From Fidelibacterota bacterium (GTDB lineage Bacteria; Fidelibacterota; Marinisomatia; Marinisomatales; TCS55), in contig PBPT01000016.1 in the NCBI GenBank assembly GCA_002724735.1, positions 232,586 through 296,585 of the forward strand: a DNA stretch of 64,000 nt. The letters run 5' to 3'. Made by a program: the position numbers and the translations under genes. The notes beneath the pieces are model-generated. The model saw nothing but the letters and a program-made list of their open reading frames with translations, ran no database searches and was not told where the DNA came from. Below are positions 1 to 8,461 of this stretch, piece after piece (positions within the stretch are counted from its first letter, which is position 1; the number at the start of each line of letters is the position of its first letter).

Positions 1-2
1 GT

Positions 3-1133
3 GGCGCAAGAGGAATGGTAGGACAACCTCAATCAAGCATGAGCGGAAGTAGATTTACTACTGATGACGGCGAAGTAACTGTAGATGCAAAACATGTAGT
101 GCATTTAAGTTTGAGTGAAGGTTTAGATAATAACTATCCTTTTGGTAATTCTTTATTAGAAACAATATTTAAAGTTTATAAACAAAAAGAATTACTAGAA
201 GATGCTATTATAATTTACAGAGTACAACGTGCTCCTGAAAGAAGAGTTTTTTATGTTGATGTGGGCAACATGCCATCACACCTTGCTATGCAATTTGTAG
301 AGCGTGTAAAGACGGAAATACATCAAAGACGTATACCATCGCAGACTGGGGGCGGAACTAATGTCATAGACAGTTCATACAATCCTTTGTCAATCAACGA
401 AGATTACTTTTTTCCACAAACAGCTGAAGGACGAGGATCAAAAGTTGAAACACTTCCAGGCGGTACAAACTTAGGAGAAATAGATGACCTTAGATATTTT
501 ACTAATAAGCTTGTACGCGGTTTACGAATCCCGAGTTCATATTTACCCACAGGCGCTGACGACAGTGCTTCTCAATACAACGATGGTAGAGTCGGAACTG
601 CTTACATACAAGAGTTAAGATTTAACACATATTGTGAACGTTTACAAAACTTACTCGTTGAAGAGTTTGATCAAGAATTTAAAAGATACTTATTAGAAAA
701 AGGATTAAACGTTGATACTTCAATGTTTGATCTAAAGTTTCAACCACCACAAAACTTTGCAAGCTATAGACAAGCAGAAATTGATAATGCAAGGGTGCCT
801 ACATATACTCAAATGGCGGCTATACCATATATGTCTAATAGATTTGCACTAAAACGCTTCTTAGGTATGTCAGATGAAGAACTTGCTGAGAATGAAAGAC
901 TATGGAGAGAAGAAAACGAAGAAAACTTAGATCCTATTCCGGGTGAAGCTTCTGCAGAAATGAGAGATGCTGGTATTAGTCCAGCAACTATAGGTGACGA
1001 TCTTGGAAACATGGAAGACGAAGTCCAAGGTGACGAAGCGGCTCCGATTGATGGAGGAGCAGGTGATGCACCCGAAACTGCAACTGGAGGAGATGCCGCG
1101 CCGGCTCCAGCAACAACAGACCAAACGGTATAA
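3..1133 (+). CDS. 20: Portal vertex protein gp20, C-terminal part (truncated at the window's left edge)
   Basis: Frame is open to the window edge upstream of the listed ATG; followed by gp21-gp22-gp23 in T4 order; acidic C-terminus. Confidence 0.85.
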   Translation, partial: GARGMVGQPQSSMSGSRFTTDDGEVTVDAKHVVHLSLSEGLDNNYPFGNSLLETIFKVYKQKELLEDAIIIYRVQRAPERRVFYVDVGNMPSHLAMQFVERVKTEIHQRRIPSQTGGGTNVIDSSYNPLSINEDYFFPQTAEGRGSKVETLPGGTNLGEIDDLRYFTNKLVRGLRIPSSYLPTGADDSASQYNDGRVGTAYIQELRFNTYCERLQNLLVEEFDQEFKRYLLEKGLNVDTSMFDLKFQPPQNFASYRQAEIDNARVPTYTQMAAIPYMSNRFALKRFLGMSDEELAENERLWREENEENLDPIPGEASAEMRDAGISPATIGDDLGNMEDEVQGDEAAPIDGGAGDAPETATGGDAAPAPATTDQTV

Positions 1134-1136
1134 ATA
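1129..1136 (+). promoter_or_regulatory. T4-type late promoter
   Basis: TATAAATA-CTAAC-ATG, overlapping the gp20 stop. Confidence 0.7.
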
Positions 1137-1141
1137 CTAAC

Positions 1142-1384
1142 ATGATACTACGTGAATTATTTTATTTTGACAGAGAAACTATTGAGCCAGTAGAAGATAA
1201 ACGCTACCAAGCTGAATACGATGACACTCCTGTTGAAAAAGACGATACACGTAAATCAAGACTAAAACTTTTTCAAATCAATAGAATACGTAAAGCATCT
1301 GAACTGCATACAGAAGAAAAACTTAAAGAGTTACAATTTGTAAAGCAAATGTATGGTATTGCGGCTAACGCAGAAACTGCATAA
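1142..1384 (+). CDS. Small conserved head protein between gp20 and gp21 (position of T4 gp67/gp68)
   Basis: 80 aa charged ORF directly after gp20; late promoter TATAAATA 5 nt before its ATG. Confidence 0.55.
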   Translation: MILRELFYFDRETIEPVEDKRYQAEYDDTPVEKDDTRKSRLKLFQINRIRKASELHTEEKLKELQFVKQMYGIAANAETA

Positions 1385-1395
1385 AAGTAAGATGA

Positions 1396-2109
1396 ATGAA
1401 AAAATATATTCCTGGCGAGACCAAAGAGCAACGTAAAGCTCGGAAAAACTTAGCCAAAGCCAAAAAACAAAGCCTATCTAATAATTCTGAACATATTCAG
1501 AATCAAATTGTTAATGCACCAACGAATAATAAAATTGCATTTGTAATAGGTAATGGCACTAGTAGATCTCCTATAAATTTAGAAACTTTGCGTCCATTTG
1601 GTAAAATATACGGATGTAATGCTCTTTATAGAGATTTTATTCCAGATTATCTTGTAGCTGTTGATACTAAAATGATATTAGAAATTAATAGAGAAGGTAT
1701 ACAGCATAAAGTAGAAACATGGACTAATCCTAATAGAGCATATGCTAATATGACAGGATTTAACTTTTTTCAACCGTCTAAGGGATGGAGTAGTGGACCA
1801 ACAGCATTATGGTTTGCTTCAGATATGACTGAATATGATACTATCTACATCTTAGGATTTGATTTCGAAGGCACCGGACAGCTTGTAAACAACATATATG
1901 CAGGTACTCCTAACTACAAAAGTCCCACTGAAAAAGCAACATATTTTGGAAATTGGCTTAAACAAACTACAATTACTTGCCAAAATTTTCCAAAAAAGAG
2001 ATATATAAGAGTGTTAGGAGAAGCATTTTTTACTCCTCCTGAGCTGACAAAATTAGAAAATGTGGAGAATATTCACATAAGGGATTTCAAAAATTCCTTT
2101 AAAATCTGA
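1396..2109 (+). CDS. Hypothetical protein, possible DUF115/CST-I-like glycan-related protein
   Basis: IAFVIGNGTSRSPINLETLRPFGKIYGCNALYRDF..DYLVAVD resembles the nucleotide-binding N-terminus of DUF115/sialyltransferase-like proteins; inserted in the head cluster. Confidence 0.4.
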   Translation: MKKYIPGETKEQRKARKNLAKAKKQSLSNNSEHIQNQIVNAPTNNKIAFVIGNGTSRSPINLETLRPFGKIYGCNALYRDFIPDYLVAVDTKMILEINREGIQHKVETWTNPNRAYANMTGFNFFQPSKGWSSGPTALWFASDMTEYDTIYILGFDFEGTGQLVNNIYAGTPNYKSPTEKATYFGNWLKQTTITCQNFPKKRYIRVLGEAFFTPPELTKLENVENIHIRDFKNSFKI

Positions 2110-2174
2110 CAAACTAGTCAAAATGGCTCGTTTTGAGCCTATATCTACGTAGTTTTCTGCAAAAAAAGTAAATA

Positions 2175-2211
2175 TATTATGACAGCCCATACCGATTCGG
2201 TATGCATAATA
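2175..2211 (+). promoter_or_regulatory. Bulged hairpin in the leader of the 2229 gene
   Basis: TATTATG-[acagcc]-CATACCG-att-CGGTATG-CATAATA: 14 paired bases with a one-sided 6-nt bulge. Confidence 0.6.
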
Positions 2212-2228
2212 CATTATAGGAGAGTAAA

Positions 2229-3230
2229 ATGGCAGATCGCAATAAATTTGAACAAATGCTAGAACTCCTTGTCAATGAAGACAAAGAGGCGGCAGAAAAA
2301 CTATTCCACGAGATTGTAGTGGAAAAATCCAGAGATATTTACGAAGGACTTCTAGAAGACGATAAAGACGTTGACGAAGCTACTGATGAAGCTGTAGATG
2401 AAGCTTCAGATGAGGAAGTTGATGAAGCTTCTGATGAAGAAGTAGACGAAGCGTCAGATGAAGAAGTCGACGAAGCAAAAGATGACGAAGTTGAAGAAAA
2501 CTTTGACTTAGACGAATTTGAAGTTGAAGCTGATCCTACAGCCGTAGCTGTAGAAGCAGATCCAACAGATGATATGATGTCAGATCTTGGAATGGACGAC
2601 GAAGGCGGCGACGACGACGAAGGCGGCGACGATGAGCCAGAAGGTGACGTTGAAGATCGTGTTGAAGATCTAGAAGATGCACTTGAAGATCTTAAAGCAG
2701 AATTTGAAAAAATGATGGCAGGCGATGAAGGTGGCGATGAAGAGCCAGGTGATGAAGAGCCTGAAGAAGCATCAGCTTTTGAAGCTTCAGAAGATGAAGT
2801 AGAAGAAGCATCAGACGAAGAAGTAGAAGAAGCTACTGATGAAGTAGAAGAAGCTACTGATGAAGAAGTTGAGGAGTCTAAAACTCCAAAAACTGCTGGA
2901 GAAGAAATGCGTGAGTACGTAGAAAAAGTATCCGGCGGCGGTTTAGACGCTCAAAAAATAGGCGGAGACAATGGTGCTAATGCAAAAAGCACAGTCGCAA
3001 GCCCAAATAACATGGGAGGCACAGCAAGTAACATAGCACAAGGTGCTGAAGAAAGCGGTGGCGAGCATGCTGGTCTAGGAGACGCAAGTCCAAAAGACCA
3101 AGACGGCGGCAATGTAAATGTACCAGGTGGTAAAGCTTCTAAGTCATTAAAAGCACAACCAGGACATGGTGCAGAGAAGAAAAGCAAGCCAGAAGACGCT
3201 GATAACAAAAAACCTGTTGTTGGCGGTTAA
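2229..3230 (+). CDS. Highly acidic repeat-containing prohead core-like protein
   Basis: Reiterated EASDEEVDEASDEEVDEA and DDEGGDDEPEGD tracts; located before gp21; RBS ataggagag. Confidence 0.55.
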   Translation: MADRNKFEQMLELLVNEDKEAAEKLFHEIVVEKSRDIYEGLLEDDKDVDEATDEAVDEASDEEVDEASDEEVDEASDEEVDEAKDDEVEENFDLDEFEVEADPTAVAVEADPTDDMMSDLGMDDEGGDDDEGGDDEPEGDVEDRVEDLEDALEDLKAEFEKMMAGDEGGDEEPGDEEPEEASAFEASEDEVEEASDEEVEEATDEVEEATDEEVEESKTPKTAGEEMREYVEKVSGGGLDAQKIGGDNGANAKSTVASPNNMGGTASNIAQGAEESGGEHAGLGDASPKDQDGGNVNVPGGKASKSLKAQPGHGAEKKSKPEDADNKKPVVGG

Positions 3231-3245
3231 GTTAAGGAAATTTGA

Positions 3246-3878
3246 ATGATTAACTTACGAGAGAACTTGACATTTGACCAGGCTAAAATGGTTATTGAAA
3301 CTGCCGACAACGATAGTGGTGGCAAAGACCTTTATATGAAAGGTATTGTTATCCAAGGCGGTATAAGAAATGCCAATCAGCGAGTGTATCCTGTATCCGA
3401 AATAGGCAGGGCTGTCAAAACTCTCAACGATCAAATTACTGGAGGATATTCAGTTCTCGGAGAAGTAGATCATCCAGAAGGACTTAACATCAACCTTGAC
3501 CGTGTATCACACATGATCACAGAAATGTGGATGGACGATGCAAATGGTTACGGTAAACTAAAAGTATTACCAACCCCGATGGGACAACTAGTTAAAACAA
3601 TGCTTGAAAGCGGAGTAAAATTAGGAGTCTCATCAAGGGGTTCGGGCAATGTTATGGAAGATGGAAGCGGAGAAGTTTCCGACTTTGAAATAATCACCGT
3701 GGACGTTGTGGCACAGCCAAGCGCCCCTGGTGCATATCCAACACCAATATACGAGCATCTAATGAATGCACGTGGAGGAATGAAGGCATACGAATTAGCA
3801 CAGGCAACTAAACACGATCCAAAGGCACAAAAGTATCTTAAGGAATCACTAATCAATCTGATTAGTAAACTCCAATAA
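3246..3878 (+). CDS. 21: Prohead core protease gp21
   Basis: YMKGIVIQGGIRNANQRVYP..VLGEVDHPEGLNINLDRVSHMITEMW..GVSSRGSG pattern; between core and scaffold genes. Confidence 0.9.
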   Translation: MINLRENLTFDQAKMVIETADNDSGGKDLYMKGIVIQGGIRNANQRVYPVSEIGRAVKTLNDQITGGYSVLGEVDHPEGLNINLDRVSHMITEMWMDDANGYGKLKVLPTPMGQLVKTMLESGVKLGVSSRGSGNVMEDGSGEVSDFEIITVDVVAQPSAPGAYPTPIYEHLMNARGGMKAYELAQATKHDPKAQKYLKESLINLISKLQ

Positions 3879-3892
3879 ACTAGGAGAATGGT

Positions 3893-4993
3893 ATGATAGA
3901 TGCACTAAAAACACTTTTTGAAAATGACGTGGTATCATCCGAAATTAAGGCTGAGATTGAAGAAGCATGGAATGCAAAAATTCAAGAAAATAAAATGCAG
4001 GTAACTGCTGAATTACGTGAAGAATTTGCACAAAAGTACGAGCATGATAAAAATACAATGGTTGATGCCATTGATAACATGCTTTCTGAGCGTCTTCAAG
4101 CTGAGATTGCAGAGTTTGCAGAAGATCGCAAGCAATTAGCTGAAGCAAAAGCAAAATTTGCTGTAGCACAGCGTAAAAATGCAGACTTACTCAAAGGTTT
4201 TGTTGCTGAGCAATTAGCTACTGAAATCAAAGACCTACATACAGATAAAAAACTACAAGCAGAAAATATTGCTAAGTTAGAAGAATTTGTTGTAGAAGCC
4301 TTGGCTAAAGAAATATCCGAATTCCAAGAAGACAAAAAAGATTTAGCTGAAACAAAAGTACGTTTAGTACGTGAAGCTAAAAAACACTTCGCTAAAGTCA
4401 AAGCTGACTTTGTCGAAAGAGGTGCAAAAGCAGTATCCGAAACAGTTGAAAAAGCTCTTAAGTCAGAGATTAGTCAGCTTAAAGAAGATATTGACACTGC
4501 ACGTAAAAACGACTTCGGTCGTAAGATTTTCGAAAGCTTTGCATCTGAGTATGGTACTAGTTACCTTAACGAAAAATCAGAAACTGCAAAACTTCTAAAA
4601 GTTGTAGACATGAAAAATAAGCAACTTGCAGAAGCTAAGGAGTTTGCAAAGAAAGCGAAAGAAATTGCAGAAGCAACAGCTACTGAAAAACAGAAGATTG
4701 TTGAGTCAACGCAAAGAAAAGAAGTAATTAACGAGTTGATTAAGCCTTTGGCTAAAGATCAACAAGAAATTATGATTGATTTACTGGAATCAGTTCAGAC
4801 TAATAGACTAAAGTCTCAGTTTGATAAGTATCTACCAGCGGTTATCGACGGTAATACTCCAGCTAAGAAGGCAGTACTTACAGAAGGCACAGAAATCACA
4901 GGCAACAGAGAAGAAACTAACGTTAGTTCACAACAGCAAGCAGATGTAAATAACAATGTTATTGACATTAAACGTTTGGCTGGATTAAATTAA
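3893..4993 (+). CDS. 22: Prohead core scaffold protein gp22
   Basis: Coiled-coil Lys/Glu-rich ORF between gp21 and gp23. Confidence 0.85.
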   Translation: MIDALKTLFENDVVSSEIKAEIEEAWNAKIQENKMQVTAELREEFAQKYEHDKNTMVDAIDNMLSERLQAEIAEFAEDRKQLAEAKAKFAVAQRKNADLLKGFVAEQLATEIKDLHTDKKLQAENIAKLEEFVVEALAKEISEFQEDKKDLAETKVRLVREAKKHFAKVKADFVERGAKAVSETVEKALKSEISQLKEDIDTARKNDFGRKIFESFASEYGTSYLNEKSETAKLLKVVDMKNKQLAEAKEFAKKAKEIAEATATEKQKIVESTQRKEVINELIKPLAKDQQEIMIDLLESVQTNRLKSQFDKYLPAVIDGNTPAKKAVLTEGTEITGNREETNVSSQQQADVNNNVIDIKRLAGLN

Positions 4994-5003
4994 GGAGATA
5001 ATT

Positions 5004-6179
5004 ATGTCAGAACTATTAGAAAGTCGCTGGCAGGATACCAAAACTGCACTTTTGGAAGGCCTACAAGGCAATAAGAAAGCTGTAATGGGTGCTACCTTAG
5101 AAAATACTCGCAAGTATTTGTCTGAGACAGCTGTTGCAGGTACAACATCCGCCGGTAATGTCGCAACTCTTAACAGAGTTATCTTACCCGTCATCAGACG
5201 TGTAATGCCAACCGTTATTGCTAACGAACTTGTTGGTGTTCAACCGATGACTGGTCCAGTGGGTCAAATCCACACATTGCGTGTAAGATACGCAGAAACT
5301 GTAGGCTCAGGTGCGTCCGGTGCTACAGCAGGTGAAGAAGCACTTTCACCATTCAAGATTGCGGAAGCTTATTCCGGTAATGCTACAACAGGCAAAGCTG
5401 ATAATACATCAACGCTTGAAGGCGCTGGTGGAAGCAAGCTATCAATCCAAATCTTGAAGCAAACAGTCGAAGCAAAAACCAGAAAGCTATCAGCTCGCTG
5501 GACTTTTGAAGCGGCTCAAGACGCTCAGTCAATGCACGGTATTGATGTAGAAGCAGAAATTATGGCTGCTCTTGCACAAGAAATTACCGCTGAAATTGAC
5601 CAAGAGGTTATTGCTAGCTTGAATACTCTTGCAGGTTCAGCTGGTCAAACATATGACCAAGCGGCGGTATCTGGTACTGCTACTTTCGTTGGTGATGAGC
5701 ATGCGGCATTAGCTGTTCAAATCAACAGAGTGTCAAACCAAATCGCTCAGCGTACACGTAGAGGCGCAGGTAACTGGGCTGTTGTAAGTCCATTTGCACT
5801 TACAATTCTACAAAGTGCAACTACTTCAGCGTTCGCAAGAACAACTGAAGGTTCATTCGAAGCTCCAACTAACACTAAGATGGTTGGTACTTTAAACAAC
5901 GCTATGAAAGTATATGTAAACACATATGCGGCTGACAATGCTAACGTACTTGTTGGTTATAAAGGCGCAAGCGAGTCTGATGCGGCAGCATTCTATTGCC
6001 CATATATTCCGCTAATGAGCTCAGGCGTTGTGTTGGATCCGTCCACATTTGAGCCAACAGTTAGCTTTATGACAAGATACGGGTATATTGAATTATCAAA
6101 TACTGCTTCGTCTCTTGGTAACGCGGCTGATTACCTCGGCGCAGTAGCTATTACTTCTGGTAACGTTAGCTTTAGCTAA
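5004..6179 (+). CDS. 23: Major capsid protein gp23
   Basis: RWQDTKTALLEGLQGNKKAVMGATLENTR..LPVIRRVMPTVIANELVGVQPMTGPVGQIHTLRVRY typical of T4-like gp23. Confidence 0.95.
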   Translation: MSELLESRWQDTKTALLEGLQGNKKAVMGATLENTRKYLSETAVAGTTSAGNVATLNRVILPVIRRVMPTVIANELVGVQPMTGPVGQIHTLRVRYAETVGSGASGATAGEEALSPFKIAEAYSGNATTGKADNTSTLEGAGGSKLSIQILKQTVEAKTRKLSARWTFEAAQDAQSMHGIDVEAEIMAALAQEITAEIDQEVIASLNTLAGSAGQTYDQAAVSGTATFVGDEHAALAVQINRVSNQIAQRTRRGAGNWAVVSPFALTILQSATTSAFARTTEGSFEAPTNTKMVGTLNNAMKVYVNTYAADNANVLVGYKGASESDAAAFYCPYIPLMSSGVVLDPSTFEPTVSFMTRYGYIELSNTASSLGNAADYLGAVAITSGNVSFS

Positions 6180-6204
6180 TATTACTGTCGTAATATACGA
6201 GATT

Positions 6205-6236
6205 AAAATAGGTCCTTTTATAGGACCTATTTTTTT
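6205..6236 (+). terminator. Rho-independent terminator after gp23
   Basis: AATAGGTCC-ttttata-GGACCTATT followed by a T run. Confidence 0.85.
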
Positions 6237-6257
6237 GACTTTTTTTTAAAAAAGAGG

Positions 6258-6285
6258 TTGACATTTATTATAAAGATGTTATATT
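6258..6285 (+). promoter_or_regulatory. Sigma70-like promoter for the candidate ncRNA
   Basis: TTGACA (6258-6263), 16-nt spacer, TATATT (6280-6285). Confidence 0.75.
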
Positions 6286-6291
6286 AGTAAC

Positions 6292-6545
6292 ATAAGCAAC
6301 AAAGACTTAGCTAGTCGATGTTTGTAGTGCAAGGAAGAGGCGTTTACCAGAGCGTCGAACTTGACTGTTTAGGGGTGGTACCCAGGCTTGGTAGTAGAAA
6401 TACGCTGAGTCACATCGCTCTACCGAGCGGAAATAGGTTCCCTGGATTTGAGAATGGCATCTCGGTCGAGGGGTTGGAGGTATAACCGAGTCCTCCCTAC
6501 TTTGCTTATCTTAAAAGGCTCGCCTCAAGCGGGCCTTTTTCTTTT
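6292..6545 (+). ncRNA. Candidate autonomous structured non-coding RNA
   Basis: Promoter upstream and terminator downstream; ends pair (ATAAGCAA 6292-6299 with TTGCTTAT 6502-6509); internal hairpins CGCTC-TACC-GAGCG, GAGA-ATGGCA-TCTC, GGAGG-N10-tCCTCC; no convincing ORF with RBS. Confidence 0.7.
6513..6545 (+). terminator. Rho-independent terminator of the ncRNA
   Basis: AAAGGCTCGC-ctcaa-GCGGGCCTTT followed by TTCTTTT; about 10-bp stem including one G-U. Confidence 0.85.
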
Positions 6546-6554
6546 GTATCTAAT

Positions 6555-6562
6555 GATAAATA
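6555..6562 (+). promoter_or_regulatory. T4-type late promoter
   Basis: GATAAATA(CTAT). Confidence 0.6.
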
Positions 6563-6569
6563 CTATGTC

Positions 6570-6645
6570 AAGAGGAGAGCCTCTAGATGAGGACTTATGG
6601 GGATCCAACCCCGTAGACCTAGAACGTCAACTTATTAAGGAGAAA
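6570..6645 (+). promoter_or_regulatory. Structured 5' leader of the 6650 gene
   Basis: Hairpin GAGG-agag-CCTC; helix TCTAG(6582-6586)/CTAGA(6619-6623) enclosing GGGG-atccaa-CCCC; then SD aaggag. Confidence 0.45.
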
Positions 6646-6649
6646 ACAA

Positions 6650-7099
6650 ATGGGAAGACCACTAAACAAAAGATTTTTTGGAACGCCAACAGCTTCCGGA
6701 AATGAAATAAAAGTTAACTTTCATGATGGATCAGCAGTCGTTGAAGGGCATATTGTAAAACAACTTGGTAGCAAGAAGTTTAGAGTACGTGCAACAGAAG
6801 ACGGCGGTAGCTATGATCGCACACTTGTAACTGGTAAATTACCAGCCGCATTAACTGGTACAGAAATGACTATTTCTGTTAAAGGTGATGACGATGAAAC
6901 ATATGGTGTATCAAAAATCGCAGGCAGAAAAGTTACTGTAAAGCAACCATCTGCTACTGGTTCAAACGCACTAGACGGTACTAGTATTTCTTGGAACTTT
7001 ACGGTTGCAGGAGCAGACGGTGCTGTTCAAGTTGAAGAAGCTGGTGATGATGATACTAAGGCAGGTACTGACGATACAGATTTCACTGAAGACGCATAG
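6650..7099 (+). CDS. Putative virion structural protein
   Basis: Late promoter and aaggag RBS; acidic C-terminus; position between capsid and fibre genes. Confidence 0.5.
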   Translation: MGRPLNKRFFGTPTASGNEIKVNFHDGSAVVEGHIVKQLGSKKFRVRATEDGGSYDRTLVTGKLPAALTGTEMTISVKGDDDETYGVSKIAGRKVTVKQPSATGSNALDGTSISWNFTVAGADGAVQVEEAGDDDTKAGTDDTDFTEDA

Positions 7100-7123
7100 T
7101 ATTAATAATAGGGATTATTATTA

Positions 7124-8086
7124 ATGGCCGGGAAATATGTAAGTATACCAACAGGAAATTATAGTCTTGCTGTCCAAGACAGTGGGACTATAACTCTTGA
7201 TACAGGTAATCAGGTAGGAGAAGTAATTGTCACAGGAAATTTAACTGTGCAAGGATCTTCTACTACTGTCACGTCTCAAAACTTAGATGTTAAAGATAAT
7301 ATTATTACGTTAAACAAAGGAGAAACAGGAGCAGGAATAACTCTTGATGATTCTGGTTTAGAAATGGATCGTGGCACATTTACTAATGTGTTGTTTACAT
7401 TTAATGAAAATATAACATGGTCTGATCCTGTAACTGATACCACTAAGACAGGCGGATTTGTATTTAAAGATGCAAATAATGCACTAATAGGTATAAGAAC
7501 AAATAATATTAATACAGGCGGCGGAGATTTATACTTAATTAATTCTGGTACAGGTACAGTAAGTGTAACAGGTACAAATAATTATGAATTACAAGTTACA
7601 GATGACGACGACCTTACAAATAAAAAATATGTAGATGATGCAATTACTAATGCATTTGGTACTGTTAATATTTCAACAATTGGTCAAGGTAATGTAGGAA
7701 CACAAACTGCTATAGCTATTGCAGATACAGACGTAACTGGCCAACCTAGTGTTGTAAACTTTTCAATTGATGGCAATATTAATACAAGACTGTTTGAAGA
7801 TAGATTAGAACTTCCTGAAGTTAGGATTGTAGGTTCTATCCTTGAAACTACAGTAAGTAACACTGACTTAGTAATAAGTTCTCCAGGTACTGGTGTAGTG
7901 CAAGTCGATGATACTTTGCATGTAAGGCAAGCAGTATCTGTACCAACGCAACCTGCAGACGGTAATATGTTATATATGCAGACACAATCGCACGGTAAGT
8001 CCGGAGTATTTTTCGTTAACGCACAAGGTACTAGAGACGAACTGATAAGTAAAAATAGAAGCATACTTTTTAGTATGCTATTTTAG
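7124..8086 (+). CDS. Tail fibre-like structural protein
   Basis: GNLTVQGSSTTVTSQNLDVKDNIITLNKGE beta-repeat segment as in phage fibres. Confidence 0.6.
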   Translation: MAGKYVSIPTGNYSLAVQDSGTITLDTGNQVGEVIVTGNLTVQGSSTTVTSQNLDVKDNIITLNKGETGAGITLDDSGLEMDRGTFTNVLFTFNENITWSDPVTDTTKTGGFVFKDANNALIGIRTNNINTGGGDLYLINSGTGTVSVTGTNNYELQVTDDDDLTNKKYVDDAITNAFGTVNISTIGQGNVGTQTAIAIADTDVTGQPSVVNFSIDGNINTRLFEDRLELPEVRIVGSILETTVSNTDLVISSPGTGVVQVDDTLHVRQAVSVPTQPADGNMLYMQTQSHGKSGVFFVNAQGTRDELISKNRSILFSMLF

Positions 8087-8094
8087 GAAAAGAC

Positions 8095-8460
8095 ATGGCA
8101 ATTATATCAGCACAAGTAAAAACAACAAATACAGAGATATTAGATCCAACAGGCGTAGGATCGCCAGCAGGTGCTGTACCTACTGGAAAAACTTATGCAA
8201 TTACAAATATTTTAATTTGTAATAATAGTACAACTACAGCCGCTACTGTAGATATGCATTTAGTTAAGTCAGGTTCTGCTTTATCAAATGCAGTAACTAG
8301 AGTTTTGCATGATTTGAACCTACCAGCAAAAGAAACATTTACATTTGATTCTGAAAAAATAGTTTTAGATCAAGGAGACAAAATTGTTCTTATTGGTAGC
8401 CCAGATGCAGGATCAGGTTTAACAACTTTATCTGCTACAGTAAGCTTTTTGGAAGTCTAA
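8095..8460 (+). CDS. Small fibre-associated virion protein (paralogue of 12091 and 22568)
   Basis: Beta-rich about 110-120 aa protein after a fibre gene; similar pattern in three copies. Confidence 0.5.
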   Translation: MAIISAQVKTTNTEILDPTGVGSPAGAVPTGKTYAITNILICNNSTTTAATVDMHLVKSGSALSNAVTRVLHDLNLPAKETFTFDSEKIVLDQGDKIVLIGSPDAGSGLTTLSATVSFLEV

Positions 8461-8461
8461 T

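Noticed and set aside
2360-2890. Possible CRISPR or direct repeat array
   Set aside because: The repeats are contiguous acidic coding repeats in frame, not repeat-spacer units.
4096-4401. Antisense ORFs opposite gp22 and other major genes (for example 3548-3856, 7684-8064, 34674-35021, 54621-55019)
   Set aside because: No RBS or promoter; compositional shadows of the sense genes with low-complexity Ser/Leu/Val-rich translations.
6292-6510. tRNA, tmRNA, RNase P or hammerhead identity for the ncRNA
   Set aside because: No CCA/T-loop (GGTTCGA), no tag ORF, no RNase P core and no CUGANGA core were found; left as unknown.
6448-6705. 85-aa plus-strand ORF overlapping the ncRNA terminator and the 6650 gene start
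   Set aside because: Runs through the terminator hairpin and late promoter, lacks a credible RBS and overlaps the better-supported 6650 gene.
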